Of a stretch of 56,041 nt of DNA, positions 9,224-17,965 are shown one piece after another. Numbering within the stretch: position 1 is the stretch's first letter; every line of letters begins with the position of its first letter. The translations under genes and the position numbers were made by a program. This stretch comes from Nostoc foliaceum FACHB-393 (lineage in GTDB: Bacteria; Cyanobacteriota; Cyanobacteriia; Cyanobacteriales; Nostocaceae): positions 1 through 56,041 of the forward strand of contig NZ_JACJTD010000045.1 in assembly GCF_014698505.1 (NCBI RefSeq), in the 5' to 3' direction. The notes beneath the pieces were generated by a model, which was given only the letters and a program-made list of their open reading frames with translations, had not been told where the DNA came from and made no database searches.

Positions 9224-10201
9224 TTGGTATACAAAGCAGGTAAGCTGAGGAAAGCACCTAGCAGCAGTAAAAAATTAGTGATAGTAAAGTTGCCTCGCCA
9301 TCGCCCAGAACGAAAATTCAGTAATATCAAACGAATAGTATTAGAATGTTCACTCATCGAGTGCGTGCATTGTGGGGCAGAATTAGCGCTACGCAGACCA
9401 AGACACATGCGTAAAACGATTCAAACAATGGATGGTGTAGTATTTGTGGCAGGCAAGAGTAAAGAATGTACCAATTCCAGTTGTACACATTTTGGTAAAC
9501 ATTACTATGCTACTGGCGTATTAAAATACAGCTTACCTTACAGTACATACGGGCTAGACGTGCTGGCATTTATAGGTTGGCAGCATGAACATGAGCATCA
9601 ACAGTTGGCAGAAATTCGACGCTTATTAAACCACCGTGGTGTTGAAATTAACGAAAGCAATGTAGGTAAGCTATATCGTCAATTTCTGGCACTATTGGGT
9701 GGAACGATGGCACATACGCACTCGAAATTAGCTGCTACAGCCGCTGAACATGGTGGTTTAATTTGGGCAATTGATGCCTTACAGCCGGAAGGACACGGGA
9801 CTCTGTTATACGTATTATATGAAGTATTAAGTGGTACACCAGTCAGTGCAATTCAATTGCCACAAGCACAAGGACAACAGCTAATTGAGTGGCTGCAACC
9901 ATATCAAAAGTTAACGTACAAAGTGCTGGCAACATTGTCAGATGGGGAATCAGCAATCATCGCGGCAATGAATTTAAGTTGGCCAGATGCACCCCATCAA
10001 CGTTGTCAGGCACACTTTCTCAGTAATCTGAGTGAAGCGGTGTTGCCATTAGATACAAAACTACGACAACAATTAAAGGCAGACTTAGATGGAATGCCAA
10101 AAGTCCCTGAGTTCTCAGAAAGACCCCAAGACCCAGGCTCCGAACAGCAGCAAGATAGTCTCCCCTTTTTTCAGGAATCCCCTATTTGTCACGAGACATA
10201 G
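9224..10201 (+). CDS. DDE transposase, N-terminal part
   Basis: This is the first of two overlapping frames of the IS. It has a CxxC-type zinc-binding N-terminus (ECVHCGAEL), the first catalytic Asp in WAIDALQPEG and a second in LSDGES followed by the CQAHFLSNL helix typical of RNase H-fold transposases. It starts at a TTG inside the left terminal repeat and ends about 15 bases into the next frame. The third acidic residue lies in the second ORF, so this product alone cannot be active. A 'cccctttttt' run at 10163-10172 before the stop is a plausible -1 slippage site. Confidence 0.8.
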   Translation: MVYKAGKLRKAPSSSKKLVIVKLPRHRPERKFSNIKRIVLECSLIECVHCGAELALRRPRHMRKTIQTMDGVVFVAGKSKECTNSSCTHFGKHYYATGVLKYSLPYSTYGLDVLAFIGWQHEHEHQQLAEIRRLLNHRGVEINESNVGKLYRQFLALLGGTMAHTHSKLAATAAEHGGLIWAIDALQPEGHGTLLYVLYEVLSGTPVSAIQLPQAQGQQLIEWLQPYQKLTYKVLATLSDGESAIIAAMNLSWPDAPHQRCQAHFLSNLSEAVLPLDTKLRQQLKADLDGMPKVPEFSERPQDPGSEQQQDSLPFFQESPICHET

Positions 10202-11046
10202 AGTTAATGGCAATCGAATCCCAGATTCGGGCTGCGATTCGAGATTGTGTCAATCGCACCAGTCGCAAACCTTTTCGCTGGGGCGGTTTAAGCGGCTACC
10301 AGCAATTAGAAACTATTGGACAGATACTACGTAATTTACCATGTCGAGAAATTGATACAGATTATTTGTCTCTCTTGTCAGTATGGATTGATCAAGCTTT
10401 AAGCAACAATCTTTCGGTAGCGTTGGATTTGCAACAGGCGCACCAATGGTTACGACGAATTGCTGATTGTTTGCATTACCCGAAATACTCCCACCCCATC
10501 AAAGACAATGTGACTAATACTACAGATACTAGCAACTTATCTTTGACAAGCCTTAAAGTTCGATGCGAGATGGAAGAATTATTACAGCAGTTTGTACCTG
10601 ACCCTAAACAAAATCCGGCACAGTTTGCTCTACTGAAAAAGTTACAACGACTATGGGATAAATACGGTACTAACTTATTGCACTGCTATGATATCCCTGG
10701 CTTGCCGCCAGATAACCTGAAAATGGAAGCTATGTTCAGCAATTTACGTCGTCATCAAAGGCGGATTAGTGGGCGCAAATCAACTGCCGAATTACGTGAT
10801 TTTGGGCAATATCAAGTTCTATTCCTAGCCGAAAGTGAAGAAATGTTACTGGCACAAATTCGGGAAGTACCTGTAGCAGAATACAACACTCAACGTCGCA
10901 GATTAGCAATGGGTGAAGCACCCCGTCAACAAAAACATCGCCTTCATCGTCATTCAGTTCGCACAATACAAGCTTTGGTCGATCAACATACGGAACTTCT
11001 TACTGTGCTTGAGTCTCAAGCTCTTGAATACCAATTAGATAGCTAG
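10186..11046 (+). CDS. DDE transposase, C-terminal part in the -1 frame
   Basis: This frame carries the probable third catalytic acid in NLKMEAMFSNLRRHQRRISG and a helical insertion domain. It is open from 10159, upstream of any ATG, and overlaps the first ORF. A -1 shift on the T6 run would therefore fuse the two into a ~600-residue transposase. The stop codon lies in the right terminal inverted repeat. Whether the frame change is programmed or a mutation cannot be told from one copy. Confidence 0.75.
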   Translation: MSRDIELMAIESQIRAAIRDCVNRTSRKPFRWGGLSGYQQLETIGQILRNLPCREIDTDYLSLLSVWIDQALSNNLSVALDLQQAHQWLRRIADCLHYPKYSHPIKDNVTNTTDTSNLSLTSLKVRCEMEELLQQFVPDPKQNPAQFALLKKLQRLWDKYGTNLLHCYDIPGLPPDNLKMEAMFSNLRRHQRRISGRKSTAELRDFGQYQVLFLAESEEMLLAQIREVPVAEYNTQRRRLAMGEAPRQQKHRLHRHSVRTIQALVDQHTELLTVLESQALEYQLDS

Positions 11047-13760
11047 GGCCTATTAGGGATTGAAACACCACTCCGATAGTACGTAAATCACTTAGCTAGT
11101 GGTTACAATTTCAGTTACTCCCTATTAGGGATTGAAACTACTGATATGAAAGGTTTTCCCCCGTTTCTAATAGTTACAATTTCAGTTACTCCCTATTAGG
11201 GATTGAAACTTGTAGCTTTTGTATCGTCTCCTCCCACGGTGGAAGTTACAATTTCAGTTACTCCCTATTAGGGATTGAAACTAGTGATTCACGAGGTGGG
11301 AACCACTTAGAGGTTACAATTTCAGTTACTCCCTATTAGGGATTGAAACTAATGTGTCTCTGCTAATTCCTAATCTCTCCCTAGCGTTACAATTTCAGTT
11401 ACTCCCTATTAGGGATTGAAACACAAACATACTAAGAATTCCAAACAGAGTAGTCATGTTACAATTTCAGTTACTCCCTATTAGGGATTGAAACATGATA
11501 AATTAGCAAAAGAGAACAATCAGGATTCAACCATGTACGGTTACAATTTCAGTTACTCCCTATTAGGGATTGAAACATGATAAATTAGCTCCTTTCATGG
11601 CTGAAACATGTTACAATTTCAGTTACTCCCTATTAGGGATTGAAACAGTGATTTTGCATCCCTTGTTTCTAGATGCAGTTCGGGTTACAATTTCAGTTAC
11701 TCCCTATTAGGGATTGAAACAGCCCATCTATTGCCGGGCCTGACATGCGGGAGTTACAATTTCAGTTACTCCCTATTAGGGATTGAAACCACCGTTTCCG
11801 GTTCTGCGCTTTTGAGAGGTTTCGGTTACAATTTCAGTTACTCCCTATTAGGGATTGAAACCTATACTGGCAATCGGGGGCGATCGCTAATTGAGTTACA
11901 ATTTCAGTTACTCCCTATTAGGGATTGAAACGATAGCTCCGTATTTAGCAGCTTCAAGTCCAAGTTACAATTTCAGTTACTCCCTATTAGGGATTGAAAC
12001 GAGATTTATCAGAATAAGCAGAGCAAAGCTCAGTACGTTACAATTTCAGTTACTCCCTATTAGGGATTGAAACGTAATGGTAAGCGTATCTCGCATATAA
12101 GCGAGGCGTTACAATTTCAGTTACTCCCTATTAGGGATTGAAACGCATTCTTTAGTAGCTACCATACTGCACCCCTGGTTACAATTTCAGTTACTCCCTA
12201 TTAGGGATTGAAACACAAGCCTAATGTACACCTTTTGTGTTGTGGTTGCATGTTACAATTTCAGTTACTCCCTATTAGGGATTGAAACAGAAGAGTCGCT
12301 GTTTTTTGCTTGCGCTAAACCTGTTACAATTTCAGTTACTCCCTATTAGGGATTGAAACAATTGGTGGAAGTTTCGGAAATAGAAAGTTTCAAAGTTACA
12401 ATTTCAGTTACTCCCTATTAGGGATTGAAACTTAAAAAATGTAGTTGAAGAAATGGCAGAGGAAAGTTACAATTTCAGTTACTCCCTATTAGGGATTGAA
12501 ACAGCCTGTTGAGGCGGCTAGCCTGTTACGCTCTAAGTTACAATTTCAGTTACTCCCTATTAGGGATTGAAACGAGAAGCCCCAACTATTTAATATCGAG
12601 TGGGTAAGCGATAGTTACAATTTCAGTTACTCCCTATTAGGGATTGAAACACTATTATCGTGTGCTGGATTTTTGAGTTGCGGACGTTACAATTTCAGTT
12701 ACTCCCTATTAGGGATTGAAACATATTGGACAGCGATCGCCCTTCTCTATCTGCAAGGTTACAATTTCAGTTACTCCCTATTAGGGATTGAAACAGGAAG
12801 TTACCAGAGACTACTTTATCCCATACCAGTTACAATTTCAGTTACTCCCTATTAGGGATTGAAACATCCAACAAATATTTCACCCCATCTGGATTAAATC
12901 GTTACAATTTCAGTTACTCCCTATTAGGGATTGAAACCATTATGTACTACTTGTAAGCTACACCTTGAAGGTTACAATTTCAGTTACTCCCTATTAGGGA
13001 TTGAAACAAACCAGGAAATTCTACAATGCTTTTACCTGCTAAGTTACAATTTCAGTTACTCCCTATTAGGGATTGAAACATTCTTTCTTTCAAATCTTAG
13101 GATTCGTAACCAAAGTTACAATTTCAGTTACTCCCTATTAGGGATTGAAACAGAACGACCGCATGAGTTGTAGAGTGTGCGGTAAGGTTACAATTTCAGT
13201 TACTCCCTATTAGGGATTGAAACATCGATGGTTTGAAGATGATCGGTAACAACGACAAGTTACAATTTCAGTTACTCCCTATTAGGGATTGAAACAACTT
13301 TACCCTAGACTATTCTGATCGCTATTCCAGTTACAATTTCAGTTACTCCCTATTAGGGATTGAAACAAAAGCTTGCACTGGTAGCAATTAGCCAGATGGC
13401 GTTACAATTTCAGTTACTCCCTATTAGGGATTGAAACGCAGACTGCCCAGCCGATCGCCCTACATTACTAAGTTACAATTTCAGTTACTCCCTATTAGGG
13501 ATTGAAACCTTGCCCTTGATTCTCAGTATCCAGTGATCAATACGTTACAATTTCAGTTACTCCCTATTAGGGATTGAAACTTGCAGCTTGCCGAAAGTGC
13601 ATTTACACTACTGCATGGTTACAATTTCAGTTACTCCCTATTAGGGATTGAAACTTTGTGAATACTTCAATGGCAGGTTAAACCCTGCGTTACAATTTCA
13701 GTTACTCCCTATTAGGGATTGAAACAGGCGGACTGGTGTAGTCCCTGTGGCGGACACCAC

Positions 13761-13823
13761 GTTACAATTTCAGTTACTGCATTGAAGTTACAATTTCACT
13801 CATTCGTTATCAGGGATTAAAAC
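13761..13823 (+). repeat. degenerate trailer repeats of array 1
   Basis: A truncated repeat (GTTACAATTTCAGTTACT followed by GCATTGAA) at 13761-13786 is followed by a 37-nt repeat at 13787-13823 whose centre has diverged but which keeps GTTACAATTTCA and AGGGATTAAAAC. Degenerate repeats normally mark the leader-distal, oldest end. Confidence 0.85.
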
Positions 13824-13836
13824 ATAATGTAGAAGT

Positions 13837-14700
13837 TTAACTCTTGGTATTGACATCATACAACTGGCATAAGGTAAAGAGTTTTTGTTTTAAGCGATCG
13901 CGTAGACTCTCAGGAGACACAATCACGCAATCCTCCCAGTAGCGTGCAACTTCTCGAATCAGCCAAAAGTCGTTGACAACACGTCGCACCACTTGGCGTA
14001 CATCCCCAATTGTTTCGTCCTCTAAGTCATCTTCCCTGCGTTGATAGGACTTTACCATCCAGCCTCGAAAGTGTAAATACACTTTTATGTGATCCAGCCC
14101 ATCTCGCCATTCACCGCTTGCAGGTACAATTGAGCGGATTTTATCAAAAATTAAATTGCGGTTGTGCCAAAGTTCTGGCAAATCAGGAATCAAATTTTCT
14201 ACATCCTCGGTTTCTTCACACCAAATCATTAAATAAAAGCGTTTATCAAAGAAGCGTGGTTCTGCATAACGTACCGTGTACTGTAGTTCTTGCCCTTGAG
14301 AATTTTCATAAAGCAGGTAAAAAGGCTGTTTATTTTGCCTATATTCATCTATTTGACTTCGCCATGCTTGTACGAGTTTGCTTGCTTGCTTGAGTAAAGA
14401 TTGGCGAATTGCTGCATCCAAATTTCCTCGCTCTAACAAAAGTGTAAGTATAGTTTGAGCTTGCCCTATCTGACCTGCATCACTCAGGGCTTTTATTGCT
14501 TGCTGTAAAGCATTAACTTGGTTTGAGTCAAGTATGAAGGGTTTTCCGACCTCTACAGATTGTTGGGCAATCGCCACTATTAACCCCGAAATACTGGGTT
14601 CTTTGCCCCACGAGATATTCATGCGGCGTGCGATCGCTTCTAGCTGTTCCTTAGTTCCTGGAGGAATTGACAGTGTAATCGTTTCTTTTTTTCTCGACAT
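13837..14700 (-). CDS. WYL-domain CRISPR regulator with an N-terminal RHH-like region
   Basis: This 287-residue protein starts with a ribbon-helix-helix-like region (TITLSIPPGTKEQLEAIARR), followed by a helical linker. A WYL-like effector-binding domain begins with the strand pattern PFYLLYENSQGQELQYTVRYAEPRFFDKRFYL (split: ...QGQELQYTVRY; then ...KRFYLMIW). It ends in the WYL C-terminal extension (VIVSPESLRDRLKQ). It lies between the array and the cas operon and is divergent from cas10d. In Synechocystis the equivalent gene sll7009 has been described as a negative regulator of the I-D crRNA locus. I infer the same kind of role here. A TGTAATTACA palindrome sits 8 bases upstream of its start. 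Confidence 0.85.
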   Translation of the reverse strand: MSRKKETITLSIPPGTKEQLEAIARRMNISWGKEPSISGLIVAIAQQSVEVGKPFILDSNQVNALQQAIKALSDAGQIGQAQTILTLLLERGNLDAAIRQSLLKQASKLVQAWRSQIDEYRQNKQPFYLLYENSQGQELQYTVRYAEPRFFDKRFYLMIWCEETEDVENLIPDLPELWHNRNLIFDKIRSIVPASGEWRDGLDHIKVYLHFRGWMVKSYQRREDDLEDETIGDVRQVVRRVVNDFWLIREVARYWEDCVIVSPESLRDRLKQKLFTLCQLYDVNTKS

Positions 14701-14708
14701 TGCCCAAT

Positions 14709-14718
14709 TGTAATTACA
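14709..14718. promoter_or_regulatory. palindromic candidate operator at the WYL gene start
   Basis: TGTAATTACA is a perfect 10-bp palindrome 8 bp upstream of the WYL start codon. It is a reasonable site for autoregulation; nothing beyond symmetry and position supports it. Confidence 0.3.
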
Positions 14719-14821
14719 CTATTGACATAAATGGTATTTAAAGTTATTTTATATGTATATCAAGTTAATCAATAATTTCAATACCAAAAACACAATGTTA
14801 CCCACTAGGCAGATACGAAAA

Positions 14822-14842
14822 AGCCAGAGTATAGCTCTGGCT
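14822..14842 (-). terminator. minus-strand intrinsic terminator
   Basis: AGCCAGAG-TATAG-CTCTGGCT forms an 8-bp stem. On the minus strand the stem is followed by TTTTT. It would stop leftward transcripts coming from the degenerate-repeat region before they reach the WYL promoter. Confidence 0.5.
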
Positions 14843-14930
14843 TACAACCCCTGATAGGGATTCATGAAGTTATGTTAACGTCTTGATCACATCTTTTCTA
14901 CAATTTCAATCCCTGCTAGGGATTAGAGTG
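14841..14930 (+). repeat. two degenerate CRISPR-like repeats upstream of the cas operon
   Basis: TTACAACCCCTGATAGGGATT at 14842-14862 (read as TTACAACCCC plus TGATAGGGATT) and ACAATTTCA joined to ATCCCTGCTAGGGATT at ~14900-14924 resemble the array repeats, with the palindromic core kept as CCCTG(A/C)TAGGG. About 35 non-repeat bases lie between them, which is spacer length. They sit outside the array, between the WYL gene and cas10d. Confidence 0.55.
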
Positions 14931-15140
14931 TATTCTCAAGGGTTCTTTAGTATACATCTCAAAAATCTCGGCGAGCATTTTTTTGATGGTATCTTGCGCT
15001 TAGTTAATCTCTCAACCACAGAACAATCAATAGTTTATTTGTGGGTACTTCAGCTTTACGGAAACGAATTATTCTCTGGTGCGATTGTAACTGCTGAATT
15101 AGATAGAGTCAGAATTCGCCCACCTGAAAATAGGGCTTGA
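14883..15140 (+). CDS. possible small protein between WYL gene and cas10d
   Basis: The 85-codon frame begins at a TTG next to the second degenerate repeat. The part from ~14960 onward (NLGEHFFDGILRLVNLSTTE, then QSIVYLWVLQLYGNEL, ending RVRIRPPENRA) has ordinary protein-like composition, whereas the first 25 codons cover the repeat relic. It could be a small gene, the C-terminal relic of a larger one, or chance. No ribosome-binding site is evident and I do not recognise the family. Confidence 0.3.
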   Translation: MITSFLQFQSLLGIRVYSQGFFSIHLKNLGEHFFDGILRLVNLSTTEQSIVYLWVLQLYGNELFSGAIVTAELDRVRIRPPENRA

Positions 15141-15251
15141 AAATTCATTCAATAAAAACTCGTACTAATGGCACAAGAAATTAAGACAGACTATGGTGAT
15201 TGTTGACCACTTAGTGAGACTGAGTTTGGTATTAAATCTATATCTTTCAAT

Positions 15252-17945
15252 ATGATTAAGCGCAGTCGGCTTTTAAATGCTCCTCCCAAAACCTTGGAGG
15301 AGATTTATTTCACGGAAATTCGCCCCCAGCTTTACGAAAATCATGCACATCATCATCAGTACGGCGTAAGAAAGGGTACGACCCTTGCAGAACACCTTGA
15401 TTCTGCGTGTCAGTTTATTCTGACAGTTAGCCGAATCGCGGAAGTACCAGAAGATAAAAGACCTTTGCTACTAGCTGCAACTGCTGTACATGACCTCAAT
15501 AAATTAGATTCTCAAGAACGAAAAGTAAAAACCTTAGCTAGAAATCAGGAATTTTTACGAGAACAACTTGGAAAGGCTGGTGTACTTAGCTTTGTTGTCT
15601 CAGAAGATGATTTGGAGTTAGTCAGAAAGCTAATTGAGCGCCATTCAGGTCATAATGTCAGCGATGGAGCAAGATTTTTACCAGAAGACCCAAATATTGA
15701 ACGTTGGGCGGCGATGCTTACATCTGCGGACTTATTTGATTTAGGAATTCCAGATGCACAACGTTTTCGTAAACTGGAAAAAGAATTAACCGTTGCTTTT
15801 GGACGAAGCTGTAACCTTTTTAGAATACGCATCTCTGAAGATAAAGGCTATCTTACAGCCCTGTTGCTGGGTGCTTGCGAAGAGGTTCTGCAAAAGTATG
15901 GATTAAATCCTTTAGCAATTTTCCCTGATGGCGAACTCTTTGAAGGGGAAGCTTTAGCAAAGGTAGATTTGACAAAAGAAATAGCTGCTGTTTGGCAAAG
16001 TAAAATTGACCAAGTTTTTGGGAATAATATCGAAAAACTTGTCAGACCTACGAAGGATGGTATTAAAGTTACTTATCAAGCTATCCAACAAAATATTGAG
16101 GAAGTTTTGGTAAATGTTGAGGCTCTTTTAGAAAGAAAAAAAGCTGGATACAAATCAGACAAGATTGCTAAAGATGTAACTAAGTGGGGTGAAGCGGCTG
16201 GTGCAGACGCACTAATAAAAGCGGCTGAACTTCAGTTATTACCTGTAAGTAATGCAGAAGAATTTGCCATATCTGAAGGTTTAAAGGCAGCTTACCTTAG
16301 TTATAGAGAAGCCGGATTAAGCCCTAAAGAAGTTTGGGATAAAATCGCTCATCACACGGGTATATCTGAACTTCAGCGTACTGCAATTGAGCCATTTAAT
16401 GGCCAATATGGGCGGCCTTTATTTGCTGCTAAAGCTGCTGTTAAAGGAATTGAGGGTATTAAAGAAGCTCTACAAGAATCTTTCCAACTAAGAAAAGAAA
16501 GTACACAAATATCTGAAGAAATAGAAGTATCTGAAGAAATGATTGCAGCCGTTAGCCGAATGGTGAATTTACCTTTTGCTATTCGGTTAAATGGAGTCGA
16601 TGATTTAAATGCTTATGTAGAAGCAAATCCCAGACAAAGATGCTCTTTAGGTTCTACTTCTACTGATATAGATGAGCTAATTTCAGATAATATGCCTCCT
16701 GGTACAAAAGTACAAGCTTTTTCTAATCGCTTACCGGGTGGTATCAGTGCTGAACCGAAAAGACAAGCAGATTCAATCGCAGCTTTAGCCTACCAATTAA
16801 TGGCAGTCGGGGCGAACTTTCCTGCTGTAAAAAAACAAGACCCGCTTTATTTGCACTTAGCATTACCTAAAGGTTCTGCTCCAGAACTGTTAAGAATTTG
16901 GCGTGAACTTTTAGAACAACTTGCAGCGACAAATGCTGAAGGTGGTACTGTCACTATTGATGAATTGAAATTATATAAAGATAACCAGCTTGAATTTAAA
17001 GCTAATAAAGTAGTTGGTTTAGCATTGCCAAAACGTCCTGATTTTGTTCATACATCTGTCATTATTCCTTTACTTTGGGGAGATGTTAATAATTCTTTAG
17101 CTTTACTAAAGTCACTGAGACTTGCTTTAGAAGTTTCCTTGTCTTTAGATATTGGCTTTCCTTTTACCTTGAGTAGCAATCTAGAGGTGGAGTTATTTAA
17201 TGATGTTTATGGACGAATAGAGGGAATTCCTTCTGCACTGCAAACTTTATTGGGAAATGGACAATATCAGCAACGCCAAGATGCAGAAAAAATTCTTGAG
17301 CGACTACGTTGCATTGGCAAACTAGCAACATCTGTTGCAAGTATTCAGAAAGCTGATGATTGTTTGTATGATTTGGCTCGTGCTTGTGTCAGACCAATTG
17401 AACTTTATTATGTCTTGCTACGTTGGACTCTACGAGAACAAGACGAACCAAATTTAAGTGTTATTTGGAGTCGCATTTCTGAGCCGTTAAATACTTTACT
17501 GGAGAGTTTTATGCCGGATGAAAACTTACTCTTAACTAAATATCTTCGAGAAGCTGCTCAAGTTGCAGCAGAGGGAAAAATTTGGGGAAGTTCTTTTAAA
17601 CGAACTGCTCAAGCAGAACCATTTACAGCCTTTATTGCTGCTATTCGTTCTCAAAAGCCTTATTTAGGTTTAGATGTAATTTTTGCCGCTTTAGTACAGC
17701 AATATCATACTCGCTTAGACCGTATCCGTGAGCATGGTGTAGGTGCGACAAAGTATGAACAAGTCAAGCGTTATTACGAGCTATTACGAAAACTATATGA
17801 GGAGGTTTATTCAGCACGTCCTGAAAAGTTTTTATCTGACCAAAAAACTTTAGAAGCTGCTTATTTATTCTTCCTTGAAGAAGCACGTAAACAACTTAAA
17901 AGTCAATCTGAAGATAATTCTGTCGAAACAACTACAACTGTTTAA
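15252..17945 (+). CDS. cas10d: type I-D large subunit Cas10d/Csc3 with HD nuclease domain
   Basis: This 897-residue protein is the large subunit of the I-D effector and carries the DNA-cleaving HD domain that in most type I systems belongs to Cas3. The N-terminal HD region shows HAHHHQYG, AEHLD (His48), AVHDLNK (His80-Asp81) and ERHSGHN further on. I see no GGDD cyclase motif, consistent with Cas10d rather than type III Cas10. The ATG at 15252 opens the cas operon, and csc2 follows after 20 bp. In the I-D systems I recall, cas3 commonly precedes cas10d; here it comes after csc1. Confidence 0.92.
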   Translation: MIKRSRLLNAPPKTLEEIYFTEIRPQLYENHAHHHQYGVRKGTTLAEHLDSACQFILTVSRIAEVPEDKRPLLLAATAVHDLNKLDSQERKVKTLARNQEFLREQLGKAGVLSFVVSEDDLELVRKLIERHSGHNVSDGARFLPEDPNIERWAAMLTSADLFDLGIPDAQRFRKLEKELTVAFGRSCNLFRIRISEDKGYLTALLLGACEEVLQKYGLNPLAIFPDGELFEGEALAKVDLTKEIAAVWQSKIDQVFGNNIEKLVRPTKDGIKVTYQAIQQNIEEVLVNVEALLERKKAGYKSDKIAKDVTKWGEAAGADALIKAAELQLLPVSNAEEFAISEGLKAAYLSYREAGLSPKEVWDKIAHHTGISELQRTAIEPFNGQYGRPLFAAKAAVKGIEGIKEALQESFQLRKESTQISEEIEVSEEMIAAVSRMVNLPFAIRLNGVDDLNAYVEANPRQRCSLGSTSTDIDELISDNMPPGTKVQAFSNRLPGGISAEPKRQADSIAALAYQLMAVGANFPAVKKQDPLYLHLALPKGSAPELLRIWRELLEQLAATNAEGGTVTIDELKLYKDNQLEFKANKVVGLALPKRPDFVHTSVIIPLLWGDVNNSLALLKSLRLALEVSLSLDIGFPFTLSSNLEVELFNDVYGRIEGIPSALQTLLGNGQYQQRQDAEKILERLRCIGKLATSVASIQKADDCLYDLARACVRPIELYYVLLRWTLREQDEPNLSVIWSRISEPLNTLLESFMPDENLLLTKYLREAAQVAAEGKIWGSSFKRTAQAEPFTAFIAAIRSQKPYLGLDVIFAALVQQYHTRLDRIREHGVGATKYEQVKRYYELLRKLYEEVYSARPEKFLSDQKTLEAAYLFFLEEARKQLKSQSEDNSVETTTTV

Positions 17946-17965
17946 ATAATTAGGAGTTTTTCATC

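Larger units (their letters stand above)
9210..11048 (+). mobile_element. insertion sequence inside CRISPR repeat 30
   Basis: The 1839-bp element begins CCCTAGCTATCTAATTGG and ends with the exact reverse complement, giving terminal inverted repeats of at least 20 bp. The 9-bp target CCTATTAGG, the near-palindromic core of the CRISPR repeat, is duplicated at 9201-9209 and 11049-11057. Removing the element and one target copy restores a perfect 37-nt repeat, so the insertion is recent and precise. Two overlapping ORFs fill the element, and their first and last codons lie within the inverted repeats. I cannot name the IS family with confidence. Confidence 0.93.
7097..13823 (+). CRISPR. type I-D-associated CRISPR array 1, 67 repeats plus degenerate end
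   Basis: The repeats are 37 nt. They start GTTACAATTTCAG, have a palindromic centre CTCCCTATTAGGGA and end TTGAAAC, which would give the 8-nt ATTGAAAC crRNA handle. I count 67 repeats with no change that I noticed, one of them (repeat 30) split by an IS at 9210-11048, then a truncated repeat at 13761 and a degenerate one at 13787. Spacers are 31-38 nt except for 49 (8206-8254), 45 (11495-11539) and 40 nt (12574-12613). The leader lies on the left and the degenerate repeats on the right, so new spacers enter at 7097. ORFs within the array are read-through of repeats, not genes. Confidence 0.97.

Noticed and set aside
12574..12613. 40-nt spacer 51 as a third case of misplaced integration
   Set aside because: Its first bases do not match the start of spacer 52, so length alone does not support it.
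11731..13173. Open frames with repeated SYNFSYSLLGIET peptides
   Set aside because: They are translations of the CRISPR repeat (TACAATTTCAGTTACTCC...) through spacers of suitable length, not genes.
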